DNA of 64,000 bases from CAVXHV01 sp963761445 (GTDB lineage: Bacteria > Planctomycetota > Planctomycetia > Isosphaerales > Isosphaeraceae). Of the stretch, positions 1 through 15,000 are shown piece after piece. The translations under genes and the position numbers were made by a program. The stretch covers positions 434,001 through 498,000 of the forward strand of contig CAVXHV010000005.1 in assembly GCA_963761445.1 (NCBI GenBank), written 5' to 3'. The first letter of the stretch is position 1, and each line of letters starts with the position of its first letter. The notes beneath the pieces are model-generated. The model was not told the DNA's origin and ran no database searches. It was given only the letters and a program-made list of their open reading frames with translations.

Positions 1-3000
1 TTCCTGGGCCAGACGACACACGCACAGAGCACTCCTTTGCAGGTCGGCCAGAGCTACACAGTCAATTACACCGTTACACTACCCCCCGGCACGAGCGGCC
101 AGTACTACCTCTACATCGACCTGGATGCGCATAACGACCTGCCACCAGGCCTTTACACATATCAGGCCCGGCTGGAAACCACCGACTGGTGGCCCGCGGA
201 CACCGGCGACAACTCGTACTGGCTCGGCGAGTTCACCGAGTGGGCGTTTGAGGACCCGAATAACAACCGGATCGCAACGCCGTTTGACATCATTTATAGC
301 GAGCCCGATCTGACGGTGACGAACATCACGCTTCCCACGAGCGCCGAGTCCGGTTCGACGATCCCGGTGACATACACCGTCACGAACCGCGGCACACGTG
401 CCACACGCACCAACAACTGGACGGATGGAGTTTTCCTGTCACAGGATCCCTCACTGGACACTTATGACACGGAGCTGGGAACGGCGACCTATGGGCAAGT
501 GCTGGCTGCCGGCGCGTCGTATACCGAGACGGTGGACGTTCATATTCCCGATGGCATAGAAGGGGACTTCGACATCGTCGTGTACGCCGACTCCGATGCG
601 ACAACTGACTACACCGTGCAAAGCGACATCGGCTACAACAACTACGGCATCATGATCGGGGCGCCCGACGAGCTTAACCCCTACGACCTGGCATCGGCGG
701 CAATCCGCAGCCTGGGGCGGGGAAAAGTACCACAATACGAAGACGAAGCCGACAAGATCTCTGCGGCGCCGTTGCCGATCGCGCTGGCGCCAGCGCCTGA
801 TTTGCAAGTGACGGCAATCAGCACCGACGCCAATGCGGGGCATGTCTTCCAGGGGCAGACCCTGAATGTCACGTACACGGTCACGAACAACGGTGCCTCC
901 ACGCCGCCCGATGAGGCCACCTGGAACGACTTGATTTACTTCTCGGTGGGCACGACGCTGAATTTAGAGGCTGACCCGTATCTGGGAATGTCAGAACACC
1001 AGGGGGGCCTCGCCGCCGGCGCAAGCTATACCGTCACGGTTCCCGTTCAAGTGCCATCGAACCTGAGCGGTCCATACTATCTCTTTGTCATCACCAACCC
1101 CCCGGTTGACAGTCCGATCGGATCGGTCTTTGAAGGTGCGAACCAGAACAACGACAGCAACTACCTCGCCCCGGCCCTCATCATCGATCCGCCGCCGCCT
1201 GCTCAGCTTGTTGTGACGAGCATCACGCTGCCTCTCCCGGCGACCGTGAAGTCGGGCGACCCGTTCAGCGTGAGCTGGGCAGTCACGGACGAAAGCACCA
1301 ATTACCCGGCGATGGGAAGCTGGTCCGATGCCGTGTACATCGGCATGGGCACAACCTGGAGCATAGACGACACGTATCTGGGCGCGGTCCAGGAGAATGG
1401 ACCACTCGCACCAGGTGGAAGCTATACCAATTTGCTCTCCACCGTGATGCCCTCGCTCACGCCCGGGCAATACCACATCTTTGTTCGCGCGGATATCTAC
1501 GATCAGCTCTCGCTGCCTCCTGGGGTTCCGGAATCGAGCAAGACCACGGCCTCGGCATCGCTACTGACGGTCGCCGTCGACAGCCTGACTCTGGGCGTGT
1601 CTTATTCAACGACGCTTTCGAGTGGGCAAGAGCGGCTCTTGCAGGTAACCGTGCCGGCAGGTGCGACACTTCAGGTTTCAATCAGCTCAAACGCCGCAGG
1701 CGCAGCCAACGAGATTTACTTGAAGCAAGGGGCGGCGCCCACGCAGTCAGTCTACGACGCGGCCTATTCCGGAGGACTCTCGCCGAATCAGAATGCGGTA
1801 ATCCCTTCGACCACTCCTGGTGTTTATTACGTCTTGATCGACGGCAACTCGGAGCCGGCGGACGACACGCCCGTGTCGGTGCTGGCGCAGCTACTCCCAC
1901 TGTCGATCACGAACGTGTCGATCGATCAGGGAGGCGCGAGCGCCTATGTGACCACGACCATCACCGGTGCCCAGTTCCAGCCCAACGCGATCGTCAAGCT
2001 GGTCATGCCGGGCTTCGCCGAGTATCAGCCGCTCATCACGAATTACGTGAACGCCACCGAGATCCTGGCTGAATTTGACCTGACGGGCGCACCCTACGGA
2101 CTGTACGACGTCCAGGTCATCAACCCCGATGGCGCGGAGGCGATCGCGCCATATCGTTTCGAGATCGAGCAAGTCGTCTCTCCCGAGGTGACGATTGGCG
2201 TGGGCGGACCTCGCTTCATTCTGGCGGGCGATACCGGCACCTACAGCGTGTCGTTGCAAAACCTGGGAAACATCAACGCGCCTTACGTTGAATTCAACGT
2301 GGGCATCCCGCAGTTGAGCAATGCGTTGCCGACGGACCCGAGCAATCCCAACATCGCAGACCCCGTGAACGTCAACCTCGACGATCTGCCCTACGTGGAA
2401 GTGAACACCGACTTGGGAGGCCAGCCACCGGACTCGACACTGGATTCCGAGGTCCCATACGCCACGCTTCAGTCGCAGGCCGACACGGCCGCAAGCGACG
2501 GGCATATCGAGATGTCGGGCAACTTGTTCAATGAGGCCGCCGGTGGCTTCGCAGAATTCACGTTCTCCGTGACGACGTATCCGGGAATGGAGGCGGCGAA
2601 CGACCAGGACTTCAACGCGCTCAAGGCCGAGATCTATGCCGCGTTTCCTGCCTACGCACAGGAGGGCATCCTGAACAACGGACCGGCGGGGCTGGCGCAG
2701 ATCTCCCCCGATCTGTATGAGGCGTATGAGGAATTCGGCGGCATCCCGTCGCTCATACAAGTTCCCTTCGTCCCATTCCAGTTCGACATCAACGCCTCGG
2801 CCACGACGCTGACACAGGCGGAGTTCGTCGCCCAGCAGACCCAGGTAGCCGACGAGCTGCGCGCTGCAATTCTCGGCGACAGCACGGCGCCGCTCGCGCT
2901 CCAGAACCTGGCTGCCAATCAGACGACGTTCGAGAACCTCTATCTGGCGGGGCTTGAGGAGGCCGGTGAGCTGTTACCACAAGGCACCACGCCGCCAGTC

Positions 3001-6000
3001 GACCAGAACCCGCTGATCATGAGCTTGATGGCAACGATGGCGACCGGCGTGCTGGCGGGACCGGCCGGCAGCGGGATCATCTCCAGCGGAAATGTCTCTC
3101 AGTTCTTCAGCGAACTGCTCTCCTGGTACGGCAATAACAACGACCAGATCGCCCCGGCTGCCGGCTACAACATCAACGGCAACGAGATTGCCACGCTGCC
3201 GACTGCATCTCAGTACAACCTGAACGCCACGCTGCCGACAACATTCGAAGACTTCAACGTTTATGTGCCGTGGGTGCCATATAACGAGCGCTCCGATCTG
3301 CCCCCGTCGTTCCAGATCAACGGTGTGCAGGAGATCCAGGGAGAAACGCCGGTCATTCCGCTGGACTTGAGCCAGTACATAGACAATCAAGCGCAGGACT
3401 CTGGCCTGGCGTCGATGACTGGACCGTTCACGTCGGAAGACAACGGGTACATCCCCAACGGGCAGGCGCTCCCATTTACGATCAACTTCCAGAACGACCC
3501 TACTGCCAGCACGGAGCCGGGTGAGATTCGCATCACGACGCAACTCGACCCCAATCTCGATCCCAGCACGTTCCGGCTGGGAGACATCCAGATCGGCGAC
3601 ATCGATATCCAGGTGCCGAGCAACCTGGGGTTGTTCCAGGGGAGCTTCGACTTCACATCGAGCAACGGATATATCGTGTACGTGAACGCGGGCGTCGACG
3701 TGCAGACCGGAGTCGCCACCTGGTTGATCGAGGCGATTAATCCGGTCACTGGGTTGGTAGTCACGAATCCCTCGGACGGTCTGCTGCCGCCGAACAATGC
3801 CGAAGGCGCCGGTGCCGGATATGTCACTTACACCGTTGAGCCCTATGGCTCGGCGCCCACGGGAGCGCAGGTCAGTGCGGAGGCGACGGTCACTTTCAAC
3901 ACGGCGGCGCCGCAAACAACCGCGCCGCTGACGTACACACTCGATTCGCTTCCACCGACGACCGCGCTTACCGTTTCGCAGATCGGGTCGAGCCCCAACT
4001 ATCAGGTGACCTGGAATAGCACGGACGACCCGGGCGGCTCAGGCGTCGCGTACGTGGACCTGTATGTTGCCGAAAACGGCGGCCCGTATCAGATCTGGCA
4101 GAGCCAGGTGACGATGGCATCCGGCACGATGATCTATCAAGGTCAGGCCGGAAATACGTATACGTTCCTGGCGCTGGCAACCGACGTGGCCGGCAATCAT
4201 GAGCTGCCGCCGTCCGGCGCCAATGTGCCGCAGAATACGACCACGGTGAACCTGGGAGCGCTGCCGACGGTTCCCAACACCACACCGCCGAACTTCGGCG
4301 AACCACCGGCGCCGACGGTAGAGCCTTCGACCAACCCACTTTTCACCCGGGCAGAACAAGGTGTGCCGGCCGCACCGCCGGCGAGCAACCCTTCAGAATT
4401 CATGACGGTGCTCCAGCCCTTTGAGGCTCAGTCGTTCGCGACTGGATTCGAGCAGAGCGACGGCATCATCGGACCGATGGCCATCGCGGAGGAGCCGAAT
4501 GGCAGCTTCTTGATCAGTGGCGGCCCTTCGCGCAACGAGATCTTCCAGGTCAGCGCAAATGGCGGCGTGATCGGCGCGCCCCTGGCCACGTTGCCCTACC
4601 AGATCTTTGCGATGGCGTTTGACAACCAGGGAAATCTCTGGGCGACGACCGGGGGCGGGCCACTCTTGCAGCTTGACCCGACCACGGGCGCAATCCTGAA
4701 TCAGTTCGGCGAGGGGATCACCCTGGCGCTGGCTGTCGATCCCAAGACGGACCAGATTTACGTCGCGACCAACAACGGCGTCTCGATCTTCGACCCGACG
4801 ACCGACACATTCACGCAGTTTAGCCGCGACCAGAACCTACGTGTTTCCAGTCTGGCGTTCGACTCGAACGGAAACTTGTGGGGCGTCACGTGGCCGAATT
4901 CGACGCAAGTCGTCGAGTTCAATGACGAGGCGCGTGCGCAGATCATGCTCTCGTTCGATTCCGACATTCATTCAATTGCCTTCGGCCAGAAAGGGACCGA
5001 TCTTGCCAATTTGCTGTTCGTTTCGCACGACGATGCGCCAAACACGCCGGGGGGCATGGTAGCGCCGACGCCGACTGAACTCACGATGGTTGACGTCACG
5101 ACGCTTCAGCAAGTGGCCGTGGCCCAGGGAGGCACGCGGGGCTTCGATGTTCTGGCCACGTCAGATGGACGGCTCTTGATCAGCCAGTCGCACGAAGTCG
5201 ACGTGATCGAGCCGGTGGTGCCGCCGGTTGTCGTGGCCACCAATCCACCCGCCGGCAGCATCGCCGCACTCCCCCTGGCGTTCATCGGCGTCACGTTTGA
5301 TCAGGAAATGCTTGCCGGGGCTTCGACCAATAGCTCCTCGGTAACCGACCCGGCGAATTATAGCCTCGTTGGCCAGACCTCGGGGGCGGCGACGATCGAT
5401 GCGGTGCAATACAACCCGAACACGAGAATGGCACTTCTCGTGGTATCGGGGCTCACGGCCGACTCATACACACTCACCGTGGGCGACTCCGTTCAGAGCA
5501 CGAATGGACTATCACTGCTCGCGCCTTACACGACGCAGTTCACGACGGTGAGCGACCTGTCACCGTACGTCTCGCTTGCGTTCACGAGCACGCGATCGGA
5601 CCGAAACACGGGGACGGTCTCGTTCAACGTGACGATCACCAACACGAGCCAGTTCAATCTGCTGGCGCCCTTGCTCCTGATCCTCACCCCGGAGTCGGGT
5701 TTCACCGGTACGCCGCAGAATGCTACGCAGAGCGCCAGCGGAAGCTGGCTGATCAGCTTGAATAGCTCCGTGCCGGGCGGCGTGCAGCTTGCGCCGGGGC
5801 AGAGCACGACCGGCCAAACGGTGACAATCAACGATACCAACGCAGAGACGATCGCCTACACAACCGAAGTCTCGGGCATGCCGCCGGCGACGAGCTCGCC
5901 CGAGTTTGACAGCACACCGGTGACAAGTGTGACGGCAGGGGCGACTTACACATACCAGGCCGCGGCACATGACCCGGACGGCTCCACGCCGGGATTCGTG

Positions 6001-9000
6001 CTCGGCGATGGTCCTGCGGGGATGACAGTGAACCCGGTCACAGGGCTGGTAGCCTGGAACACGACGGCAACGACTCCGGCAACCGCAACGGTCGACCTCT
6101 TTGCGTACGACCCAAGCGGCAGCTACACGATCCAGCATTTCTCGATCCAGGTCGCCGGCGGGAGCGTTCCGCCCGTGATCGGGCTGCTTCCTTCGGAGGT
6201 TTCAGGCAAGGAAGGCCAGCCGCTGGTGATTCCCATAAGCGCGACAGACCCCGATGGCCGCCCGCTCGTTTACTGGGCTGCAAACCTTCCTGGCGGTGCG
6301 ACTTTCGACCCGTCAACGCATACCCTGCTGTGGCAACCGAACTACAGCCAGGCGGGCACTTACTCCAATGTGACGTTCTACGTCAGCGACGGCGTGAGCA
6401 CCGTCAGTGCCAGCATCACGCTTTTGATCGCACCTGCGCCGCCTCCACCTCAGCTCGCCGCCGTACCTGACCAGACGGTGCGCGAGGGTGACTACCTGCA
6501 GTTTACTCTGCAGGGGAGTGACTCGGACGGCGGACCGGTCACTTATTCGAGTGCAAACCTTCCGGAATATGCCACGCTTGATCCTGACACGGGTGTCTTC
6601 GACTGGCCGATCGGTTATGACCAGACCGGCACGATCACCGTGCCATTTACCGTCACGAGCGATCAAGGCGCCTCGACGACCGTGACGGCTACCTACACAA
6701 TTCTGCAAGCCCCCGCCGCGCCGATCTTCAGCCCGCTCCAGAGCTGGCAAGTAGACGAAGGCCAGCCGATCTCGTTCGTGGCATTCGCCATCGACCCGCA
6801 CAATCCCACGTTTGAACTGCCCACCCTGCTGCCCGATGGAGCGCTCTCCCCATACCCGACCACGCAGCCGACGGTCACCTACACCGTCAGCGATTTGCCT
6901 CCCGGAGCGACATTCGACGCAGACACCGCACTCTTTAGCTGGACACCCGGCGAACACCAGAACGGTACATACAACGTGGTGTTCACTGCAACGAACGACG
7001 GTTACGGCGGCCCGCTTTCGACCAGCATCACGGTGCCGATCACCGTTCTCATCGTCAATCACGCGCCTGTGGTCATGCCGATTGCCGACATCACGCTCAC
7101 GGCCGGTCAGCCCTTCAACCAGGCCGTGCAGGCGGTTGATCCGGACGGCAATCCGATGACGCTGTCGGTCGAGAACGGAATCTCCGGCTACCCGCTGCCG
7201 GGCTTGGTGACGCTGACCGACAACGGCAACGGCAATGGCATCCTGCATTTCAACCCGCCGGCCGGCAACCGTGGCACGTACACGCTCACTGTGTTGGCGA
7301 CCGATAATGGCGACGGTCTTGGGCCGGCCGGGGTGCTCAGCGGCACGTATACATTCGAGGTGACGGTCGAGTCACCGACGCAGGTCCCGGTGCTCAACTA
7401 CATTGGCGGCCAGGTCGCGGTGATCGGTCAGCCCTTCACGCTCAATTTGAGTGCAACCGAGACCGATCAAGATCCCCTGACTTATGCGGTGAGCGGGCTG
7501 CCGGCCGCGGTGGTGCTGACGCCCGGGAACTCATATGGAACGGCCACACTCAACTGGACGCCGACCGCAGCCGACACGGGATCGCATCAGGTGACGTTCA
7601 CCGTGACGGATACTGGAAACGGCACCGTCACGCAGCCGTCGTCAGTTTCGACGACAATCCGCATTGTTGTTCGCGCGACGGATACAGCGCCCATTTTCCC
7701 GGCCGCCGCGACGAGTGCCACCGTTGCCGAAGGCCAAATGCTGAGCCTGACCGTAACCGCTACCAAGGAAGAGGGTGATCCGCTCACGTACACGGCGGCC
7801 CACCTGCCGGCGGGCGCCAGTGTGAACCCAGCTACGGGAGTGCTCGCGTGGACGCCGGCCGCGGGACAGGCGGGCAGTTACTCTATCCCGGTGACGGCGA
7901 CTGACGGCAGTACCAGCAGCACGGAGACGGTGAACATCACTGTCACGCACACCGATTTCCCACCCATCTTCATTCCGCTGATACCTCAGTATGGGCGCGA
8001 GGGTTTTCAGGTCCAGTTCACGGTTGTGGCCGGCGATCTCGATGGTGCCCCACTGATCTACGACCTGCTCAACGCGCCCGAGGGCTCGACGTTCAACGCA
8101 TCGACCGGGTCATTTAGCTGGACGCCTGCTTATGGGCAAGCGGGTGCTTACAGCCTTCAGTTCACAGCGACGGACCCCGACGGCGGCAGTGCGTCCATGA
8201 GTGTGACGCTCAACATCGCTCATGTCGTGCGGCCGCCCACGATTAACACGCCCGATCACCAGGCGGCGCTCGGCGTGCCGATGTCATTCCAGGTGCAGGC
8301 GACGGACCTCGATGCGGGGACGACACTCACGTACTCGGCGATCAACTTGCCGAGCGGTGCAACGCTCAACGCTCAGACGGGCGTATTCCAGTGGACACCG
8401 GGGCCGTCCCAGGCGGGCGCGTATGTCGTCACGCTACAAGTTTCCGACGGTGAGGCAACGTCGAATCAGAACATCCTGATCCAGGCGGCGGTGCAGCCTG
8501 TGGTCCCGAGCGTCAAGATCGTGCTGACGCCCAGCTTCCCGGCGATTCCCGGGCAACAGGTCATCATCAACGCAATCGCCAGCAGCGTGGCGCCCATCAC
8601 CGATCTCGTCGTGACTCTGAATGGCCAGCCACTGGTACTCAATTCAAATGGAGTAGCAACGGTCACCGCGGGTTCGCCTGGCCAGTTGCTCATCTCGGCG
8701 AGGGCTACCGATCAGGACGGCTTGGTCGGAACAGCGACGGCCTATCTCCAGGTGCGCGACCCGAGCGTCACGACACCGCCATCGGTCTCGTTCGACAGCT
8801 CGGTGCCCAACGCCGTTCTATCAAAACCAACGGCGATTCTCGGCACCGTTGCCGACGCGAACTTGAATTCGTGGACGCTCGAAATTGCCACGCCAAACAA
8901 TCCCAACTTCACGGTGCTGGCGACTGGTAACACACCGGTCAGTGACGGACCGCTGGCGCAGCTCAACCCGGACGATCTGGCCAATGGTTTCTATCAGCTC

Positions 9001-12000
9001 CAGCTCACGGCGACGGATTTGAGCGGACGCACCGCGACGACAACCGCCCAGATCGAGATCAACACGTCAACCAAACCGGGCGATCTGGTCGTGACCGACT
9101 CCGACTTGAGCGTTCAACTGGACGGCACGACGGTGCTCATCGAGCGCAGCTACGATCCGCTCAACCGCGACGGCAGCGGCGATTTCGGCAACGGCTGGAT
9201 GCTGGCAAATCGTCAGACGAACTTACAGTCCAACGTCACGGCGACGGGACAAGAGGACTACGGAGTCTTCAATCCGTTTGGCGGCGGCACTGTCGTGTTC
9301 CTCACACTGCCGACGGGACAGCGAGTGCCTTTTACGTTTGTGCCGACGAGCTTCGAGGTTGCCGGCCAAACCTTCTACTACCCGGCATGGCAGGCCGAGG
9401 GCGGTGTGGGCTACACGCTCCAGTCGACCCAAGCTGTGCTCACGAAGGCGGGGAGCAACTATTACGACCTGACGAGCGGTCAGCCTTACAACCCGGGCAA
9501 CCCGTTCTTTGGCGGACCAAGCTACACCCTGGTAGCGCCGGACCACACTCAGTATCAGCTCGACGCCCAGGGGAACATCATCGGGGAGATCACCCCGTCA
9601 GGCGCTCAGCTTTACATCAGTGACAGCGGCATCACGGCGGCCAACGGGCAGACGATCCAGTTCCTGCGGAATAGCGAGGGGCTGATCACAAGCATCGTCG
9701 CTCCAGGCGGCGTGGTGGTCGACTATCAGTACGACGCAAACGGCGACCTGGTGCTCATGCAGAACAAGACGACGGGCGGCTCGCAGCAATACGGCTATTC
9801 GCTGTCTGATCCGCATCTCCTGATTGCGGCCGTGCGGAGCAATGGCAACAGCGTCGAGTACACGCCCGGCACGACGGCGACGGCATATATTCAGCGCGAT
9901 TTAGGAGGCGCCGCTCAGTTCTCGGGAACGACGATCAACAACACACTGGCCGCGGGCGAGACAGATCTCTTCAGCTTCCACTTCGACCAGGCCGAGCTCA
10001 ACTCGACGGCAACAGGCAGCGTACTCTTGCGCGTGGTCGTGCAGGGGAGTGATGGCCTTGTTCCAGCGATGCCCACAGTAGCTGGTATTCAACCGCTTTC
10101 AGTGAAAACACAGGGGAGCACGATCGTCGCCTTGTTCCCGATCGATCAGCCGGGGCTTTATGTTGTTGCCGTCTCCGGCGCGACGGCGTCAAGCACGGGC
10201 AATTATTCACTCAACCTGACGGTCGCCGGTGATATCAATGGCGACGGCAATGTCGACGGTAATGACACAGCGTTGTTTGCGGCGGCGCTGGGCAGCTCTG
10301 CCGGCAGCGCGAACTACAGCTTGGCGGCAGATATCAACGGCGACGGCACGGTGAACCAGGCGGATGAGGTTATTGTCGCGAGCGACTACGGCTTCCACGC
10401 GACGACGGCCACGGTTTCGACCACGCCGCCCGCACAACCCGTTTTCGACCTTGACGTCAACTCGCAAACGCCGCCCGGCAGCGGTATGACAACGGATGCG
10501 ACTGTGACTTTGGTCGGTCAAACCGACCCGAATGTGACGGTCACGCTGGAGCCCTCCGGAGCCACCACCACTTCAAACCCGAACGGCCTGTTCGCCTTCT
10601 TCGGCGTGGCGCTGGCGGACGGCCCCAATTCCTTGACCGTCGTCGCGACCAATTCTTCGGACGCGAACAGTCAGTATACCGAGATCATCACCCGGAGCCT
10701 GCCAGGGCTGAGCCCAATTGCACCCGTGATCACTGCTCAGCTTGCCAGTGACACGGGTGTTTCAGCACTCGACAACATCTCATCGAACGACACGATATCG
10801 GGAACGATCACGACCGTGAACCCAATCACGTCGTTCGAGGCCCAGCTCGATCAATCGAGCGCCTTCAGCGTGCTCAGTTCAATCTCGGGCTCGACTTTCA
10901 CGATCACCCCCGCGATGCTGGCGACGATCAATGGCGGACCGGTTGCTGATGGAAAGCACACGGTCACGCTGGTGGCCGAGGATTCGAATGGCAATCTCTC
11001 TCAGCCGGTGAGCGTGAGCTTCATCCTGCTGACCACGCCGCCGGCGCCTGTGACGCCACAGCTACTGGCTTCGAGCGATACGGGGATCAGCTCCAGTGAC
11101 AGAATCACAAAGGACTCAACGCCGACCTTCGAGGTTGCCGCGCCGGCCAATGACATTGTGACGCTTTATGCCAGCGGTGTGCAGGTCGGCCAGGCGACGG
11201 CGTTTAACGGTCCCGTGTTCATCACAACGACGACTCTGGCCGCCGGCAATTATGCGATGACGGCGACCGTCGAAGACGTTGCGGGCAATGTCAGCGCCCC
11301 GGCGGCATTAGTCCAGATCATGATTATCACGATTCCGCCGACGCAGCCGACGCTTGGGCTTGATACGACGTCTCAGAGCCCGGTGGGTCAGACAACGGTA
11401 ACCGACCTGCAAGTCGTGAACCTGACCGGAACAACGAGTCCAGATGACTACGTTGCGCTTTACCGTCAGTGGGACCCGGATAATGCGATCGCGCAGACCC
11501 AAGCTGGACCTGGCGGTGGCTTTACGTTTGACAACATCACGCTCGCGACGGGCTCGCAGGGATTTATTGTCGTGGCGAGCGACGTCGCAGGCAACAGCAG
11601 CCAGTTCTTGCAGACCATCACGACGACGGCGGCCGAGACGAGTGTGCCGGTGATCACGGCGGCTTTGGCCGACGACACGGGCATCTCGAGTACAGACGAC
11701 ATCACGTACGACCCGACGATCACGGGGCTCGTGAATGATCCGAGTGGGATCCAAAACTTCCAGGTGTCAATCGACGGCGGTGCGATGGTAAATGCTACCT
11801 CGTACTTGAACGGCGAGGGCTTCACGCTCACGGCGGCGGACTTCGCGACATTGAATGGTGGAACGGCTCTGGCCGATGGCTCGCACACGATCGCGCTACA
11901 AGCAACAGACAACCACGGGTTCCAATCAACCGTGTATCACGTGTTTTTCGATCTTGAAAGCACGCGGCCGCTTCCCCCTACCGGAGTACAACTGCTGCCG

Positions 12001-15000
12001 AGTGACCTGACTGGAACGAGCGGCACGATCACCAAGGATCGCTCGCTCACGATCGAGATGGCCGGGCCGACGAACACGATCGTGACACTGTACATGAATG
12101 GCACGCAGGTTGGGCATCAGACCGTCACAAGTCCGTTGCCATTTAACATCGCCGTACCGGGAGAGCTCTCGGACGGGCAATATATCTTCACAGCAACGGC
12201 TGAAACGGTCTCCGGTCTGGTCAGTCCGTTCTCAACGCCGCTGACAATCACGGTTGACAACACACCCCCTGCCATCACGTCGTTTACGCTTGATTCAGCT
12301 TTTGAAGCGACGGCGTTTGGGCCAAACACGACCGTGATGCCAACGGTTCGCCTCGATGGGCAGACGGCACCGGGGGCAACGGTCGAGCTGGTGCAAACGG
12401 GGGCAACGACGACAGCGGACTCCTCGGGCGATTTCTCGTTCTACCCCGTGAACATGCCGACGATCGCCTCTTACACCTTTACTGCACAGGCGACGGACGT
12501 CGCAGGGAACGTGGCCACGCTCCCGGTCACCTTTACGCGCGTCGACAACACGCTGCCTTCGAATTTGATTCCGCCGGACGTAACGCTGAATGTTTCCGAG
12601 ACAACCGCACGCATCGGGGACACGGTGAACATCTCCGTAGTGACCTCCACGCACGACGGCAAGCCGCTGGCAAGCGAGGCGTTGCTGATCAATGGGAACC
12701 AGGTGGCGCTGAGTGCAACGGGTACGGCAACGTTGTCGTCGGTTGCTCCAGGCGTGTTCACGATCGAGGCGGACGCGTTCGATGCGGAAGGGAACGAGGG
12801 AACCGCGACGCAAACAGTCGTCTTCCTCACGCCGCCGAATGGCATGCCTGCGCCCGTTGCCGGATTCAACGAAACGCAGGTCACGCCGGTGGTGACAACA
12901 CCGACGGCGATCATGGGAACTGCGAACTCACCGGACTTCTTGCAGTACACGCTGCAATATTCGGTCGAGGGCCAGAATCAGTGGACGACTTTCGGGGGTG
13001 GCACTCAGCCGGTGATCAATGGCACGCTCGGAACGATCGACCCGACAACGATGAACGATGGGTTCTACGATGTTCAATTGACGGTCGAGGACACGAGTGG
13101 GCAAGTGACCACGGCAAATGAGGTCTACGAAGTGAGTGGGGAGGCGAAGGTCGGGAATTTCACACTGAGCTTCCAGGATGAGAATATCGCCGAACCAGGT
13201 ATCGACCTTACCGCGACTCGCACTTACAGCAGTCTGGACAAGGACGTTAGCAGCGACTTTGGTTACGGTTGGACCTTGACCACAACCCAGATGAGTGTTG
13301 AAACGTCGTCCGTGCTGGGCGCGGGTTTCATTCAGACCGAGACGCAGCTACCTGCTACCCAGGTCAATCCGCTCGGAGGGCTCGGGAGCCTCGCGGGGCT
13401 TGGAGGTCTTGGAGGATTCGGCGGCCTGCCGGGCATTGGGTTACCACCGGGTCTGGGGAGCGAGCCCGCGCGGATTCAGTATAGCTTCGAGAACACGCAG
13501 AACGATTATGTGACTATCTACCTACCCGATGGGACAACGGAACAATTCTTGATGGGGTTCACGGGTGAGACTTACACCATTGCAGCCCCACCACTGGCAA
13601 CCACAAGTATCTTTTTCGCGCCGGTTCCAAATACGGGCACCACTGGAACCCTGGTCGCGATGACCAACAACAACGTCATTGTGTCTCCTGCCCAGGTGGG
13701 GCCCGTGACCTTCATCGATCAGTCAACGGGCCAGGTTTACAATCCGACGACCTGGAAGTACACCGCAGCCAACGGCACGGTGTATATCATCTCCGAGGCA
13801 AACGGCCTTCAGAGTGTTACTGACACCAACGGCAATACGACGACATTCACCGCCAACGGTGAGATCAACTCCGACGGCGCCAGCCTGACGTTCACACGCG
13901 ATTCTCAGAACCGGATCACGTCAATCACGGACCCGATGGGGGAATCGATCACTTACCAGTACGACTCCTATGGCGATCTGGTCTCTGTCACCGACCAGGA
14001 AGGCAATGTCACACGGTTCACCTACAACAGCGATCACCTGCTGCTCTCGGTGTACGACCCTCTGGGCCGTGAAGGAGTCCGGACCGACTACGACTCGAGC
14101 GGCCACATCACCGAGATCGTGAACGCAATGGGTGCCGTAGAGACATTCTCGAATGACTTGCCTGATCGGATTGAAACGACCGAGGATGCGCTTGGCGATG
14201 TCACCACGACAGCGTACGACGCAAATGGCAACATCTTGGAAGAGACTAACCCCGTGGGGACGATCACGACAAACACGTTTAATTCGCTCAACGAAGTGTT
14301 GACATCAACCGTAACCTATACGGATGGCACCACGCAGGTCACGACGAACACTTACGACGCGAATGGAAACTTGCTCTCGACTACAGACCCATCGGGCAAT
14401 ACGACGTCGTACACCTACAACGCTGCTGGCCAGGCAATCTCGAGTACGGACCCCGAAGGCAACACAGCCACCGAGACGTACGACGCGCAAGGGAACTTGA
14501 CGCAAGTTGTGGATTACGCCGGTGCCACCACGAATCTCGCCTATAACCAGGCCGGCCAGGTCACATCGGAGGTCGCAGGGCCTGGCAACGCAGTGGTTCT
14601 CGACTACAACGCGCAGGGACAGTTGACGGCGACCGACTCGAGCGCGGGGCTGCCTCAGACGGAAACCATGAACGCAGATGGCAATCCGACCTCTTCGTCA
14701 ACGCTCTGGGTCGACCCGAGCGACCCGAGCGACCAGCAGGTTTTGAACGCAACGTATACCTACAACGCCGATGGTAAACTTACCGGCGTCGTCTATCCAA
14801 ACGGCACCACCTCTCAGACCAATTACAATGCCGATGGCCAACTTGTCGGCGGTACGGATAACTCCGGGCAGACGCTGAGTGTCAAATACAATCTTGCCGG
14901 TCAGGAAGTTGAAACGACGGAGCAGGGCAACCTGGTGATCCTCTCGGTCTATGACTTGCTCGGTCGCGTGATTTACCAGACGGATGCCTATGACCCCCTG

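Noticed and set aside
1891..2760. Long minus-strand frames inside the giant gene (for example 289 residues at 1891-2760 and 313 residues at 2974-3915)
   Set aside because: They are antisense to a continuous coding frame with recognised domains, are Arg-rich, and have no start context or domain. High GC gives long spurious frames.
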